This document shows, piece by piece, positions 20,301 through 28,764 of a DNA stretch of 64,000 nt (position 1 is the stretch's first letter; each line of letters starts with the position of its first letter). The stretch is from an uncultured Flavobacteriaceae bacterium. GTDB lineage: Bacteria; Bacteroidota; Bacteroidia; Flavobacteriales; Flavobacteriaceae. A program made the position numbers and the translations under genes. The notes beneath the pieces are model-generated. The model was not told the DNA's origin, did no database searches, and saw only the letters and a program-made list of their open reading frames with translations. The stretch covers positions 620,001 through 684,000 of the forward strand of contig CANMSA010000001.1 of the NCBI GenBank assembly GCA_947500385.1. The letters are read 5' to 3'.

Positions 20301-20567
20301 AAAGTGTACGACGCATCTGTTATTCGTCTTCAAGAGCTTTCCTTGGGATATCGATTCCCACAGAAGTTCTTAGAAAGAACCCCGTTTGGTTCTTTAACAT
20401 TTACCTTGCAAGGTTTCAACCTTTGGTATGACGCTTACAATACACCCGATGGAGCGAACTTCGATCCTAACGTTGCCGGTGTAGGTGTGGGTAATGGTCG
20501 TGGATTCGATTTCTTGAACGGACCGAGTACGAGAAGATATGGTTTCAGTTTAAAAGCATCATTCTAA
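17340..20567 (+). CDS. SusC/RagA-family TonB-dependent outer-membrane transporter
   Basis: 1075 residues. Signal peptide 1-22 (cleavage SFA-QD). A carboxypeptidase-regulatory-like beta-sandwich follows (about 24-95, ITGTVTDQDGLPLPGVNIVV). Then comes a TonB-box-like ALEEVVVTA (101-109), a plug domain with VTIRGLSSFSGSNQALFIVDG and ATTLYGTLGKNGVILITTK, and a 22-strand barrel ending in FSLKASF with terminal Phe. Such proteins import large substrates with a SusD lid, driven by TonB-ExbBD. The SusD-like gene follows after 30 nt. The cargo cannot be told from sequence: no glycoside hydrolase, lyase, sulfatase or peptidase is in the locus. The family is certain, the substrate unknown. Confidence 0.93.
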   Translation: MRTKLNGFLTLLLAFVVHLSFAQDKTITGTVTDQDGLPLPGVNIVVEGTTTGTQTDFDGNYAIKGSEGQTLLFSYIGQKEVRQAIGSSDTINVQMQEDAEALEEVVVTAQGIKREKKALGYAVSSVGEESLESRSEGDVARVLAGKASGVQITAAGGMSGSATSVTIRGLSSFSGSNQALFIVDGVPFSNDTNDQNGGNFLNGNTGSSRFLDIDPNNIAKVEVLKGLAATTLYGTLGKNGVILITTKAGAGKSGVKKNEITVNQSYFINEFASLPDYQQQYGGGFDQSFGWFFSNWGPSFDRDGVAGWGNQALIDDNGTLAHPYSTTSVQGTRDAFPELQNARYPFRPYNSVENFFRDGYVSNTSINFSGGSDDGETTYNANMGYLNDVGFTPGNKLQRFNLSVGGRSKLSNKFTITGTMNYARTDYDTPPVAPSRGNGGISSNSIYGAVLFTPISVDLMGLPFENPITGGSVYYRDGNDIINPRWVGEHIKFNQLTNRFYWNASLNYALSENLGITWRTGLDFYNERNTQYSDRGGVEFNFDIFGFLNTFDNNNTIWDHFLSVNGNYDLSEKIGMTFNVGANARSDNFDLQGVASTGQIVFGVRRHFNYANQSPIQFTRKRNITGVFGEVSFDYDNMLFLNVSSRTDWVSNLLRENRSLTYPGASISFLPTAAFSGIKSENGLNYLKLRASYGTSANFPTLYPTVNTVNQFTQVFGEGGEITTNSLSNFQANPDLKPELLKEFEVGLETRFWKNRVSLDVTYYDRRTDDLIVTEPLSPSTGFSFTQSNIGQISNKGFEADLGIDLFQSDNGFNWNSSVNFFTNKEVVEEQEQDIIIYSGNQALFIGGNAAIKGESLGSIVGTAFLRDADGNLLTNDAGNYISTGADIDGNVPIIGDAVPDYVMNFINTLSYKNWNLGFQISHTKGGDIVSSTVATLLGRGLIVETQDRENTYVLAGINQNTGQPNDIQINNSTYYFSNLLFGPVEAKVYDASVIRLQELSLGYRFPQKFLERTPFGSLTFTLQGFNLWYDAYNTPDGANFDPNVAGVGVGNGRGFDFLNGPSTRRYGFSLKASF

Positions 20568-20597
20568 AAATTGCACATCTAAATTTATATAGATATT

Positions 20598-22226
20598 ATG
20601 AAAAAAATTATAAAATACACAATGGTTGTCTTCGCGATGGGCTTGATGCTTAATTCATGCGAGACCACTAACCTAGAACTTAGGGACAACCCTAATGCAT
20701 TAACTTCGGCAGACCCTAACCTGTTATTGAACCAAATTCAGTTCAATTACAACAACATCATGACCAACTACAATAACCTTAGTAGTAATATTACTAGGAT
20801 TACATACATGTTCGGCCGTGATTACTTTAACAACTTTCAAGGACCCACTTTGAACGGTGTTTGGACCAACACCTATGTGGGACTCGGGACTAGTTTACAA
20901 GAATTAGAGCGCATTGATGCTGAAAGCACCATCGATTATAGCTTTCATATTGGTGTTACCAAGGCAATGTATGCCCACTCCTTGTTTCAATTAGTAGACT
21001 ATATGGGAGAAGCTGCTTTCTCACAAGCCAACAATGCGGCTGAGTTCCCTGCTCCAACACTTGATTCCGGACAGGATGTATATGCCGCGGCATTCAACCT
21101 TTTAACGGAGGCCGAAGCACTGTTAGCAAGTAACCCTTCCGCACAGGGAGCTACTGATTTCTTTTACGCAGGTGATGCCTCGCAGTGGGTCAAAATGATT
21201 AACTCTGTTCGCTTAAAGGCATATGTAACCACGAGTAATTCTGCTGGATTCAACTCGGTAATCGCCGGAGGAAACTTTATTAGTGACACTGCTGACGATT
21301 TACAGTTTCAGTATGGCACGCGTCAGTTACAGCCAGATACACGGCATCCTGATTACATAGCTGATTATACACCGGCTGGTGCGAACATCTACCAATCGAA
21401 CTGGTTGATGGAATACATGTTGGATAATAACGATCCTCGTATTCGATACTATTTTTATCGTCAAGAAGATGCTACTCCTGGTGCGGATGCCCCCGCAAAC
21501 GAGGAAACATTGGTTTGTTCATTGGTTGTTCCTCCACAGCATTACCTAGACGGTGGCTTTACCTACTGTTCGGTTCCTAACGGTTACTGGGGAAGGTCAC
21601 ACGGAAATGATGAAGGTACACCTCCTGACAATTTCAGAAGAGCTGCTGTTGGGGTATATCCTTCAGGTGGTCGTTTTGACGACAATAGCTTCGACGTTGT
21701 AGGTCTTGGTCTTGGCGGCGGTGGTGCCGGTATTGAACCGATTATCCTTGCTTCTTATGTTGATTTCTGGAGAGCGGATATGGCAACTTCTGATGCCGAT
21801 AAGTCGACTTTCCTAAGAGCAGCTATCGAGAAGTCTATAGCGAAAGTCCAGTCTTTTGGAGCATTGGACGGACCATCTGATAAATCTTTTGAACCATCTG
21901 CGGCTGATGTAACAACATATGTTGATGATGTAATTGCGGCTTACGATGCGGCAACTGGCGATGCCAAAGAAAACATCTTTGCAGAACAGTATTGGGTAGC
22001 ATTATACGGTGGAGCTGCGGAAGCGTTTAACTTTTACAGAAAGACAGGCTTCCCTAACACCTTATTACCCAACTGGGAACCAAACCCAGGGCCGTTCCCA
22101 AGAACGTTCTTGTACCCGCAAAATGAGGTTATCACGAACCCTAACTTGACGCAAAAGGCAACTTTGACCGATCAAGTATTCTGGGATACGAACCCTGCAA
22201 GCCCGGCTTTCCCGCCAGCGAATTAA
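20598..22226 (+). CDS. SusD/RagB-family nutrient-binding lipoprotein
   Basis: 542 residues. Lipoprotein signal with lipobox LMLNSC (Cys21) followed by ETTN, consistent with surface export. The rest is helical/TPR-like as in the SusD superfamily: NPNALTSADPNLLLNQIQFNYNN after the anchor, WTNTYVGLGTSLQELERI and an AAEAFNFYRKTGFPNTLLPN block near the C-terminus. It forms the lid over the SusC partner encoded 30 nt upstream and captures substrate. The next gene starts 12 nt downstream, so the operon continues. It resembles the SusD_like_2 subgroup in its Asn-rich start; this subgroup call is less certain. Confidence 0.88.
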   Translation: MKKIIKYTMVVFAMGLMLNSCETTNLELRDNPNALTSADPNLLLNQIQFNYNNIMTNYNNLSSNITRITYMFGRDYFNNFQGPTLNGVWTNTYVGLGTSLQELERIDAESTIDYSFHIGVTKAMYAHSLFQLVDYMGEAAFSQANNAAEFPAPTLDSGQDVYAAAFNLLTEAEALLASNPSAQGATDFFYAGDASQWVKMINSVRLKAYVTTSNSAGFNSVIAGGNFISDTADDLQFQYGTRQLQPDTRHPDYIADYTPAGANIYQSNWLMEYMLDNNDPRIRYYFYRQEDATPGADAPANEETLVCSLVVPPQHYLDGGFTYCSVPNGYWGRSHGNDEGTPPDNFRRAAVGVYPSGGRFDDNSFDVVGLGLGGGGAGIEPIILASYVDFWRADMATSDADKSTFLRAAIEKSIAKVQSFGALDGPSDKSFEPSAADVTTYVDDVIAAYDAATGDAKENIFAEQYWVALYGGAAEAFNFYRKTGFPNTLLPNWEPNPGPFPRTFLYPQNEVITNPNLTQKATLTDQVFWDTNPASPAFPPAN

Positions 22227-22238
22227 TTTAAAAAAAAA

Positions 22239-23225
22239 ATGATGAAAATTAGATATAGAATTTTTACTGTTTTGGCACTCACTTCGCTCATGTTCACTTC
22301 ATGTGATGATGGAGATGCCGTAGTTGATGATGTAACTGCAAATGTTACAAGAGGTGCTATTTTGAGAACTGTTAACCTTATCTCAAATGAATTGCCTATT
22401 GGTAAATCGGATGCCAACTTTTCCGTCGAATTAGAGGTGCAAGATGCTGAAAACGGTGCTTTGTCACAAAGTGTTGAGGTATACCTAGGTTTTCGTGACA
22501 ATACTGTTGCAATGGGCGGTACCGATTTGGACAAAGATGAGGTTTTGATCGAAACCCTCGACGTAGCCTCTTTCTCCATTGGTGAGTTTGGCTTCCCAAG
22601 AACCCCTTACATGATTACGCTTCCTGAAATGCTAGCAGAATTTGGTTTAACCGATGCTGACTTAGATGGCGGGGATCAATTTAGCATTCGTTTTGAATTG
22701 GTAATGAAAGATGGGAGAAGATTTTCCTTTGCCCAGAACTCTGGTACATTGACCGGATCCTTCTTTAGCTCACCTTTCTTATATACACCAACCGTTATCT
22801 GTGAAGTTCCTGCCGATAAATTCGTAGGTACCTATCTATTGGATAACGATGATTCTACCAACAGTCCTGCTGGTGGTGGTGCTGTATGGACCGAAGGTGG
22901 TGTTGAAGTAGAGTTAGCTGTTGGTGAAACCAGCTCTCAAAGAGTATTTGAAGCGGTTTATCTGGCCGACTTTGGAATTGGTAACGGGCCCCGTGCCTTT
23001 ACCATGGATCTTGTTTGTGGTGAGGTAATCATCCCTGCTGGTCAGGCAAGTGGTCTTCAGTGTTCTGCTGGTATTACCTTTGGCCCACCACGTGATGGTC
23101 AAGCCAATGGTACTTACGACATCTTTGCTGTAGATGATAGTATCATTACTTTCTGGTTCTACGAAGATGAAGACGATGATTGTGGTGGCGGAGCGAACGT
23201 ACTCGCTACACTGGTTAAACAATAG
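22239..23225 (+). CDS. Surface lipoprotein, first of a tandem paralogous pair
   Basis: 328 residues; no family recognised. Lipoprotein signal peptide with Cys22 (LMFTSC) followed by DDGDAVVDD, an acidic flavobacterial surface-export signal. The region 23-190 is nearly the same as in the next gene at 23350, including VVDDVTANVTRGAILRTVN and DGRRFSFAQNSGTLTGSFF. The C-terminal part (190-328) is related but much more divergent, with LVCGEV shared. It starts 12 nt after SusD and ends before a strong terminator, so it is the last gene of the SusCD transcript. By position it could play a SusE/SusF-like accessory binding role; this is inference. Confidence 0.8.
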   Translation: MMKIRYRIFTVLALTSLMFTSCDDGDAVVDDVTANVTRGAILRTVNLISNELPIGKSDANFSVELEVQDAENGALSQSVEVYLGFRDNTVAMGGTDLDKDEVLIETLDVASFSIGEFGFPRTPYMITLPEMLAEFGLTDADLDGGDQFSIRFELVMKDGRRFSFAQNSGTLTGSFFSSPFLYTPTVICEVPADKFVGTYLLDNDDSTNSPAGGGAVWTEGGVEVELAVGETSSQRVFEAVYLADFGIGNGPRAFTMDLVCGEVIIPAGQASGLQCSAGITFGPPRDGQANGTYDIFAVDDSIITFWFYEDEDDDCGGGANVLATLVKQ

Positions 23226-23261
23226 TATGTGATATAGTATAATACATCACAATATTTTATA

Positions 23262-23305
23262 AAGAATCCATTTTCAACTCGTTGAAAATGGATTCTTATT
23301 TTTAT
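23262..23305 (+). terminator. Strong terminator after the SusCD-lipoprotein operon
   Basis: AAGAATCCATTTTCAAC (23262-23278) is perfectly complementary to 23281-23297 with only two bases between (effective loop about 6 nt). The sequence then runs into ATTTTTAT. It lies 37 nt after the stop of the first lipoprotein gene. Confidence 0.85.
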
Positions 23306-23315
23306 AACAATCCGC

Positions 23316-23323
23316 TAAATTTG
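23316..23323 (+). promoter_or_regulatory. -7 promoter element for the second lipoprotein gene
   Basis: TAAATTTG matches TAnnTTTG exactly and lies 27 nt before the ATG at 23350, directly after the terminator. The upstream -33 region overlaps the terminator stem and has no TTTG, so the promoter may be weak or need an activator. Confidence 0.45.
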
Positions 23324-23349
23324 TAGTACTTTTAAGAAAACATTCGACT

Positions 23350-24303
23350 ATGAAAGTAAAAAATACCCTATTTGCCCTTTTCATTTCAATTCTTTGCCCA
23401 ATACTATTTAATTCATGTGATGAAGGTGACGCGGTTGTTGATGATGTAACGGCAAATGTTACCAGAGGTGCCATCCTGAGAACCGTAAATGTTATTTCGA
23501 ATGAAATACCACTTGGCACAGCCGATGCCCAGTTCGCGGTTGAACTGGAAGTGCAAGATGTAGAATATGGTGCGCTTGTAAATAGTATTGAGGTGTATGT
23601 TGGTTTTAGGGATAATACCGTAGAAACCGGTGCCACCGACTTGGATAAAGAAGAAGTATTGGTAACCACCTTGGATGTTGCTTCTTTTAGTACCGGTGAA
23701 TTTGGTTTTCCCCGTACGACGTATTCCATCACCGCTCCCGACCTTCTAACTACACTTGGTCTTTCCGAAGATAATTTAGATGGTGGTGACCAATTCACCA
23801 TTCGCTTTGAACTGGTACTAAAAGATGGTAGAAGGTTCTCTTTTGCCCAAAATTCGGGCACATTGACCGGTTCTTTCTTTAGTTCACCTTTTCTCTATAC
23901 CCCTACGGTAACCTGTCCGGTAGAGGCAACCCAGTTTGTTGGAGATTATTTGATCACGCAAACAACTCCCGAAGTTGACGGCCCTACCCTATCTACAGGG
24001 ACCGTAGTAACTTTGGAAGTAGGCGAAACCTCGACACAACGTGTTTTCCAAACTGCCAACTATCCTTTGTATTGTGCAGCTTTACGTCCGTTTACAATCG
24101 ATTTGGTATGTGGAGAAGTAGTAGTGCCCAGCCAAAGCAGCGGATGTGCATGCTCTAGTGGTGGAGATTGGTTTACGGATCCAGAAGTGCGAGCATCCTA
24201 TGACCCGGCCGATGATAGTGTGTTTAATGTGACCTTTACAGACGATGCGCAATCCGATTGTGCCTCGCCAGCTCAAACATCTTACAGTTTTACCAAGCAA
24301 TAA
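23350..24303 (+). CDS. Surface lipoprotein, second of a tandem paralogous pair
   Basis: 317 residues; no family recognised. Lipoprotein signal ILFNSC (Cys23) followed by DEGDAVVDD. Residues 24-190 align almost throughout with the preceding gene product (same GFRDNTVxxGxTDLDK, FGFPRT and FSSPFLYTPTV blocks), while 190-317 has diverged, is Cys-richer (CACSSGGDW) and ends in FTKQ where the paralogue ends in VKQ. This shows a tandem duplication with a conserved first half and a fast-evolving second half. It has its own -7 element and its own terminator, so it can be expressed apart from the SusCD operon. Confidence 0.8.
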   Translation: MKVKNTLFALFISILCPILFNSCDEGDAVVDDVTANVTRGAILRTVNVISNEIPLGTADAQFAVELEVQDVEYGALVNSIEVYVGFRDNTVETGATDLDKEEVLVTTLDVASFSTGEFGFPRTTYSITAPDLLTTLGLSEDNLDGGDQFTIRFELVLKDGRRFSFAQNSGTLTGSFFSSPFLYTPTVTCPVEATQFVGDYLITQTTPEVDGPTLSTGTVVTLEVGETSTQRVFQTANYPLYCAALRPFTIDLVCGEVVVPSQSSGCACSSGGDWFTDPEVRASYDPADDSVFNVTFTDDAQSDCASPAQTSYSFTKQ

Positions 24304-24326
24304 TACCGTTTGGGATACTTAAAAAG

Positions 24327-24359
24327 AAAACCATTCCATGTCATTGGGATGGTTTTTTT
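24327..24359 (+). terminator. Terminator after the second lipoprotein gene
   Basis: AAAACCATTCC (24327-24337) pairs with GGGATGGTTTT (24346-24356) with one T-G wobble and an 8-nt loop, and is followed by a T run. It lies 23 nt after the stop codon. Confidence 0.85.
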
Positions 24360-24382
24360 CTTCGTAGTATATCCTGTTACTA

Positions 24383-24413
24383 TTGACGAGCGCGGCCCTT
24401 TTCGCTAACTTTG
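24383..24413 (+). promoter_or_regulatory. Promoter of the ASPIC/UnbV gene
   Basis: TTG (24383-24385), 20 nt spacer, TAACTTTG (24406-24413), an exact TAnnTTTG. The predicted start is near 24418, leaving a leader of about 28 nt before the ATG at 24446. Confidence 0.65.
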
Positions 24414-24445
24414 CAACACCAAAATATCTGCAATAAACACGACAA

Positions 24446-27400
24446 ATGGTTTCATTAAAAAAAATTTGTTTTCTGCTACTTCCGCTTCTTTCTATTGGCT
24501 GTGGTGAGGACAAGGCCAACAATACAAGTACTAGCACTGAAAAAGAAACCGTTTCCAATAGTGCTTCACCGGTCTTTAAGAAAATTGACCCGTCACAAAG
24601 TAATCTTGTATTTGAAAACACCATCACCGAAAACCTAGAAACGCTCCACAATCTTTTTAGTTTTGATTATTTCTATAACGGTGCAGGTGTAGGCATTGAA
24701 GACTTGAACAACGACGGCCTGCAAGATATTTTTTTCTGTGGCAATCAGGTAACCAACAAGTTATTCCTCAATAAGGGAAACTTGCAGTTTGAAGACATTT
24801 CGGAAAAAGCGAACATCAATCAAGGTAAAAATTGGGCCAACGGCATTACTTTTGTCGATATTAACAATGATGGGTTTAAAGATATTTATGTCTCACAGGG
24901 CGGTCCCAATACGCGATTTAACCGTAAAAATCTGCTTTTTATCAATAATGGCGACCTTACCTTCGATGAAAAAGCGGAAGCGTACGGCCTGGCCGATCTT
25001 GGGATCAGCACTCAATCGGTCTTTTTTGACTTCGATAAAGACGGCGATCTCGATTGCCTGGTCATGAATGAAAATGAACTGTATGGCCTTGACCCTATAA
25101 GCCTGTATAAAATGATCGGTAACGATCGTGAGAAAGTCTATTTTAACAGTTCTCACCTGTATCAAAACAATCAAGGTACTTTTGTAGATATTACCGAAAA
25201 AGCAGGGCTTCAACGCCCATTTTTCGGCCTTGGGCTGTGTGTTAGCGATATCAACAACGATGGTTGGCTCGATATCTATATGGCGAGCGACTATTTTATC
25301 CCCGATGCCCTATTTACCAATAACGGTGATGGTACGTTCAGCGATACTATCAAAGAGGCTACCCAGCATACCTCTTTCTTTGGTATGGGCCTGGATATTG
25401 CAGACATCAATAGCGATGGCCTTCAAGACATCTTTGTCCTCGATATGTCGTCTAGTGATCATGTACGCTCAAAAACCCTGATGGCCTCCATGAGCACAGG
25501 GAGGTTTGATTATCTAGTAAATAAGGCCGACTTTCATTATCAATACATGTTCAACTCCCTTCATCTGAACTTGGGCAACGAAAAGTTCAACAATGTTTCC
25601 CAATTGACCAATACTGCCAACACAGATTGGAGTTGGTCCGTACTATTGTCAGACTACGACCATGATGAAGACGCAGATATCTTTATCACCAATGGATATC
25701 GTAGATATGCGCTAGACAATGATTTGCAGAACAAAGTATTCCAGGCCAGAAAAAGATACGGGTCAAACATACCATTGGAAGTAAAAAAACAGCTGTATGC
25801 GGCAATGCCCTCCGAAAAATTACCGAATATTTTGTTTCGTAACGATGCAGCGCTTGAGTTTAATGAAAAAGCCCAATCATGGGGGCTGGATGATTTTTCC
25901 TTTAGCAATGGTGCGGCCCAAGCAGATTTGGACAACGATGGTGATTTGGATCTGGTCGTCAACAATATAGACGAAAACGCCTTTCTATACCAAAACACGA
26001 CCACCGAACAGCAGCTGGGGAATTTTTTGACCATCAAACCGATGGGTTCCCACTCCGAAAGTTTTGCAAAAGTAAAGCTCTCCTATAACGGAAAGTCCCA
26101 GTTTCAAGAACTGAAACGGGTACGGGGTTATATGTCGGCCCAAGAGAGCAGTCTACATTTTGGCCTAGGCAACACCGCTGTATTAGACACTGTAACGGTT
26201 ATCTGGCCAAGTGGAAAAACAGAACAGAAGTACCAAGTCGCCGCAAATACCATCCTTACCTTTGAGGAAAACAATGCCATCGATCCTAAGAATACTTCTA
26301 GCCCTGCCGGACCTTATTTGTTTAATGCCATCACAAGTAACGCCCTAGGAATCGACTACCGTCATAAAGAGAATTATTTCGACGATTTCGACACCGAAAT
26401 ACTGTTACCCTATAAGCAATCCAATCTCGGCCCTTTTATTACCAAAGCGGATGTAAACGGCGATGGTAAGGAAGACGTTTTTCTAGGGGGAGCGTCGGGG
26501 CAGTCAGCGGCCTTGTACGTACAAACCGAAAACGGTTTTAAGCTGACCGATAATCCCGTTTTTGAGGCCGACAAGCGCTTTGAGGACATGGAAGCCGTGT
26601 TTTTTGACTTTGACAACGATACCGATATGGATTTGTTCCTCGTAAGTGGGGGAAACGAATTTGAAGAACATTCTTCCTATTATACCGATCGCATGTACCT
26701 CAACGACGGAAAAGGAACCTTTTCCCGTTTTGAAAGTGATGTGCTGAGCGCGTACCCCAAAAGTGGAAAATCGGTCACGGTGTTGGATTTTGACAACGAC
26801 GGAGACAGCGATCTCCTAATCGGAAACCGGATCATACCAAAAAATTACCCCAACGCTCCCGCTTCTACCCTCTATGAAAATGTAGGAGGTACGCTTCGCG
26901 ATGTTACGGCAGACAAAGCTCCCGGACTCCAGAATTTTGGGATAATAAACGATATTATTGCAACCGATTTTGACAACGACGGCTGGGTAGATTTTATGGC
27001 AGTTGGTGAATGGACTCCGGTGGGCGCCTTTAAAAACCACAAGGGAACCTTTACACGGCTAACGGCTTCGGAAACTCCCTTAAACGACAAAGGATGGTGG
27101 TTTTCAATTGCCGAAACCGATGTAAATAATGATGGGTTAAAAGACTATATCGTTGGTAATGCAGGTTTAAACCTAAAATTTACGGCCAGTCGTGAAAAAC
27201 CCTTTAAAATTTTCGCCAATGATTTTGATGGCAATGGGGTAAACGACATCGTTTTAAGCAAAAAATACAATGGGGAGTACGTTCCGGTGCGAGGGAAGGA
27301 ATGTTCCTCCCAACAAATGCCCTTTATCAAGGAAAAGTTCGGGTCCTATACTGATTTTGCCAACGCCACTTTAACCGATATTTATGGTGAAAAGCTTTCC

Positions 27401-27799
27401 GAATCGTATCGTAATGAAGTGACCACATTCGAATCTATATTGCTTATCAACCAAGGTGAGGGTATTTTTAAAAAACAAAATCTGCCCATATATGCGCAAC
27501 AGTTCCCCCTCTTGAAAACCATTGTTACGGACATCGACAACGATGGTTTTGACGATTGCATTTTAGCCGGTAATATATATGAAACCGAGGTAGAAACACC
27601 CCGGCTCGATGCCAAATCGGGGGTTGTACTCCTTTCGAATACTAAAGACGGCTATACCGCACTTCCCTATACGAAAACGGGCCTTTATTTATCTGGAAAC
27701 GTAAAAGATCTGGAACTGGTAGAAACTTCCCAAGGGCGCGTACTGCTGTCAACCACTAATAATGATCGATTAAATGCATATAAAATAGTACCAAATTAA
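24446..27799 (+). CDS. FG-GAP/VCBS repeat lipoprotein with ASPIC/UnbV domain (CRTAC1-like)
   Basis: 1117 residues. Lipoprotein signal LSIGC with Cys19 followed by GED. At least ten Asp-rich calcium-binding FG-GAP/VCBS repeats of the type DLNNDGLQDIF, DINNDGFKDIY and DFDNDGDSDLL form two beta-propeller blocks (about 65-490 and 650-1090). Between them is an ASPIC/UnbV domain with FLTIKPMG, RGYMSAQESSLHFGLG and VTVIWPSGKTEQ (about 525-605). Proteins of this type commonly lie next to SusC/SusD pairs in Bacteroidota and are thought to be surface exposed; their exact role is not established. It has its own promoter after a terminator. Confidence 0.88.
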   Translation: MVSLKKICFLLLPLLSIGCGEDKANNTSTSTEKETVSNSASPVFKKIDPSQSNLVFENTITENLETLHNLFSFDYFYNGAGVGIEDLNNDGLQDIFFCGNQVTNKLFLNKGNLQFEDISEKANINQGKNWANGITFVDINNDGFKDIYVSQGGPNTRFNRKNLLFINNGDLTFDEKAEAYGLADLGISTQSVFFDFDKDGDLDCLVMNENELYGLDPISLYKMIGNDREKVYFNSSHLYQNNQGTFVDITEKAGLQRPFFGLGLCVSDINNDGWLDIYMASDYFIPDALFTNNGDGTFSDTIKEATQHTSFFGMGLDIADINSDGLQDIFVLDMSSSDHVRSKTLMASMSTGRFDYLVNKADFHYQYMFNSLHLNLGNEKFNNVSQLTNTANTDWSWSVLLSDYDHDEDADIFITNGYRRYALDNDLQNKVFQARKRYGSNIPLEVKKQLYAAMPSEKLPNILFRNDAALEFNEKAQSWGLDDFSFSNGAAQADLDNDGDLDLVVNNIDENAFLYQNTTTEQQLGNFLTIKPMGSHSESFAKVKLSYNGKSQFQELKRVRGYMSAQESSLHFGLGNTAVLDTVTVIWPSGKTEQKYQVAANTILTFEENNAIDPKNTSSPAGPYLFNAITSNALGIDYRHKENYFDDFDTEILLPYKQSNLGPFITKADVNGDGKEDVFLGGASGQSAALYVQTENGFKLTDNPVFEADKRFEDMEAVFFDFDNDTDMDLFLVSGGNEFEEHSSYYTDRMYLNDGKGTFSRFESDVLSAYPKSGKSVTVLDFDNDGDSDLLIGNRIIPKNYPNAPASTLYENVGGTLRDVTADKAPGLQNFGIINDIIATDFDNDGWVDFMAVGEWTPVGAFKNHKGTFTRLTASETPLNDKGWWFSIAETDVNNDGLKDYIVGNAGLNLKFTASREKPFKIFANDFDGNGVNDIVLSKKYNGEYVPVRGKECSSQQMPFIKEKFGSYTDFANATLTDIYGEKLSESYRNEVTTFESILLINQGEGIFKKQNLPIYAQQFPLLKTIVTDIDNDGFDDCILAGNIYETEVETPRLDAKSGVVLLSNTKDGYTALPYTKTGLYLSGNVKDLELVETSQGRVLLSTTNNDRLNAYKIVPN

Positions 27800-27861
27800 C
27801 TTTAAATTAAGGCAGGTTGTTCCGAAATTTTATATTTTTACCACTTAACAAAAAAACTATT

Positions 27862-28611
27862 ATGAAAAAATTAATGTACGCAGTACTTTTTGTAGCAGTA
27901 GGCAGTTTTTCTTTTGGCCAATATTCTGGTCAGGTCGCCTCCAATTTATCTGCAGGAGGGTCTAACGAGGCAGGCATCAGTGCACAAATAAATACGCTTT
28001 TAGGACCTACTAGCGAACGAAAAAATAAACTCAAGGATGATTATGCCGATTTTCAGGGATCTCCTTATCTATCCAATATTTTTCTTCCTACCACCATGTT
28101 CTACAAAGAGGAAAATTTAGGATCTATCTATTACCGTTACAACGCCCTGAACGAAGAGGTGGAAATCAAAAAAACGAATCTGGACGAAGAAGGCATCAAA
28201 AGCCTTGCCAGGGATAAGGAAATAAGTGTCTTGGTCGATGGTAAGAAAATGAGTTTTAAAACCTTTGTTACTTCCAAGAAAAAAACCTTGAACGGCTATT
28301 TGATTTCACTTGCAGAGGGAAAAACATACGACTTATACAAAAGAACACATGTGAAGTTTACCGAAGGAAAAGCAGCTACTAGCTCTTTTACGAAAGCGGT
28401 TCCCGCACGTTTTTCTAAATTTACCGAGTATTACTTCCAGAAAGAAGGCGTCAATCGAATGGATGAAATTCCTTTGAAAAATGGTAGACTTCTAAAGTTG
28501 CTTGATGGGGAAGCAAAAGAAAAGCTAAAAGTGTATCTAAAAGAGAACAATTTAAGCATCAAAGACGAGGCGGATTTGATTAAAGCCTTCCAGTTCTTGA
28601 ACAACCTCTAA
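27862..28611 (+). CDS. Secreted protein of unknown function
   Basis: 249 residues from the ATG at 27862, chosen because it starts a clear signal peptide (MKKLMYAVLFVAVGSFSFGQ); an upstream ATG at 27817 would add 15 residues with no signal. I do not recognise the mature part. It is Lys-rich, mixed alpha/beta, with KKMSFKTFVTSKKKTLNG and RTHVKFTEGKAA in the middle and a helical C-terminus. No Cys in the mature protein. It stands between the ASPIC gene and a strong terminator. Length and composition suggest a periplasmic or outer-membrane-associated soluble protein. Confidence 0.7.
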   Translation: MKKLMYAVLFVAVGSFSFGQYSGQVASNLSAGGSNEAGISAQINTLLGPTSERKNKLKDDYADFQGSPYLSNIFLPTTMFYKEENLGSIYYRYNALNEEVEIKKTNLDEEGIKSLARDKEISVLVDGKKMSFKTFVTSKKKTLNGYLISLAEGKTYDLYKRTHVKFTEGKAATSSFTKAVPARFSKFTEYYFQKEGVNRMDEIPLKNGRLLKLLDGEAKEKLKVYLKENNLSIKDEADLIKAFQFLNNL

Positions 28612-28632
28612 GAAATAGGATCGACTATTCTT

Positions 28633-28661
28633 AAAACCACCTCTGACGAGGTGGTTTTTTT
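28633..28661 (+). terminator. Terminator after the secreted protein gene
   Basis: AAAACCACCTC (28633-28643) pairs perfectly with GAGGTGGTTTT (28648-28658) across a TGAC loop and is followed by more T. It lies 21 nt after the stop codon. Confidence 0.9.
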
Positions 28662-28730
28662 ATTCCCCTCCATTTACAGCGTCCTACTTGAAACAAGCAC
28701 GGTTTTAGCAGGCTTTTTTTGTTCAAAGTA

Positions 28731-28760
28731 TTGAAAGCAGTGATTAAAAGTTTACTTTTG
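28731..28760 (+). promoter_or_regulatory. Promoter of the rlmB-like gene, almost leaderless
   Basis: TTG (28731-28733), 19 nt spacer, TACTTTTG (28753-28760), exact TAnnTTTG. Only four bases separate the -7 element from the ATG at 28765, so the transcript start should fall at or next to the start codon. Confidence 0.65.
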
Positions 28761-28764
28761 ACCG

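Noticed and set aside
18000-20400. Repetitive-looking Asn/Gly-rich sequence in the SusC gene as possible recombination repeats
   Set aside because: It reflects barrel composition (GN, SN and GG turns); no direct DNA repeat of useful length was found.
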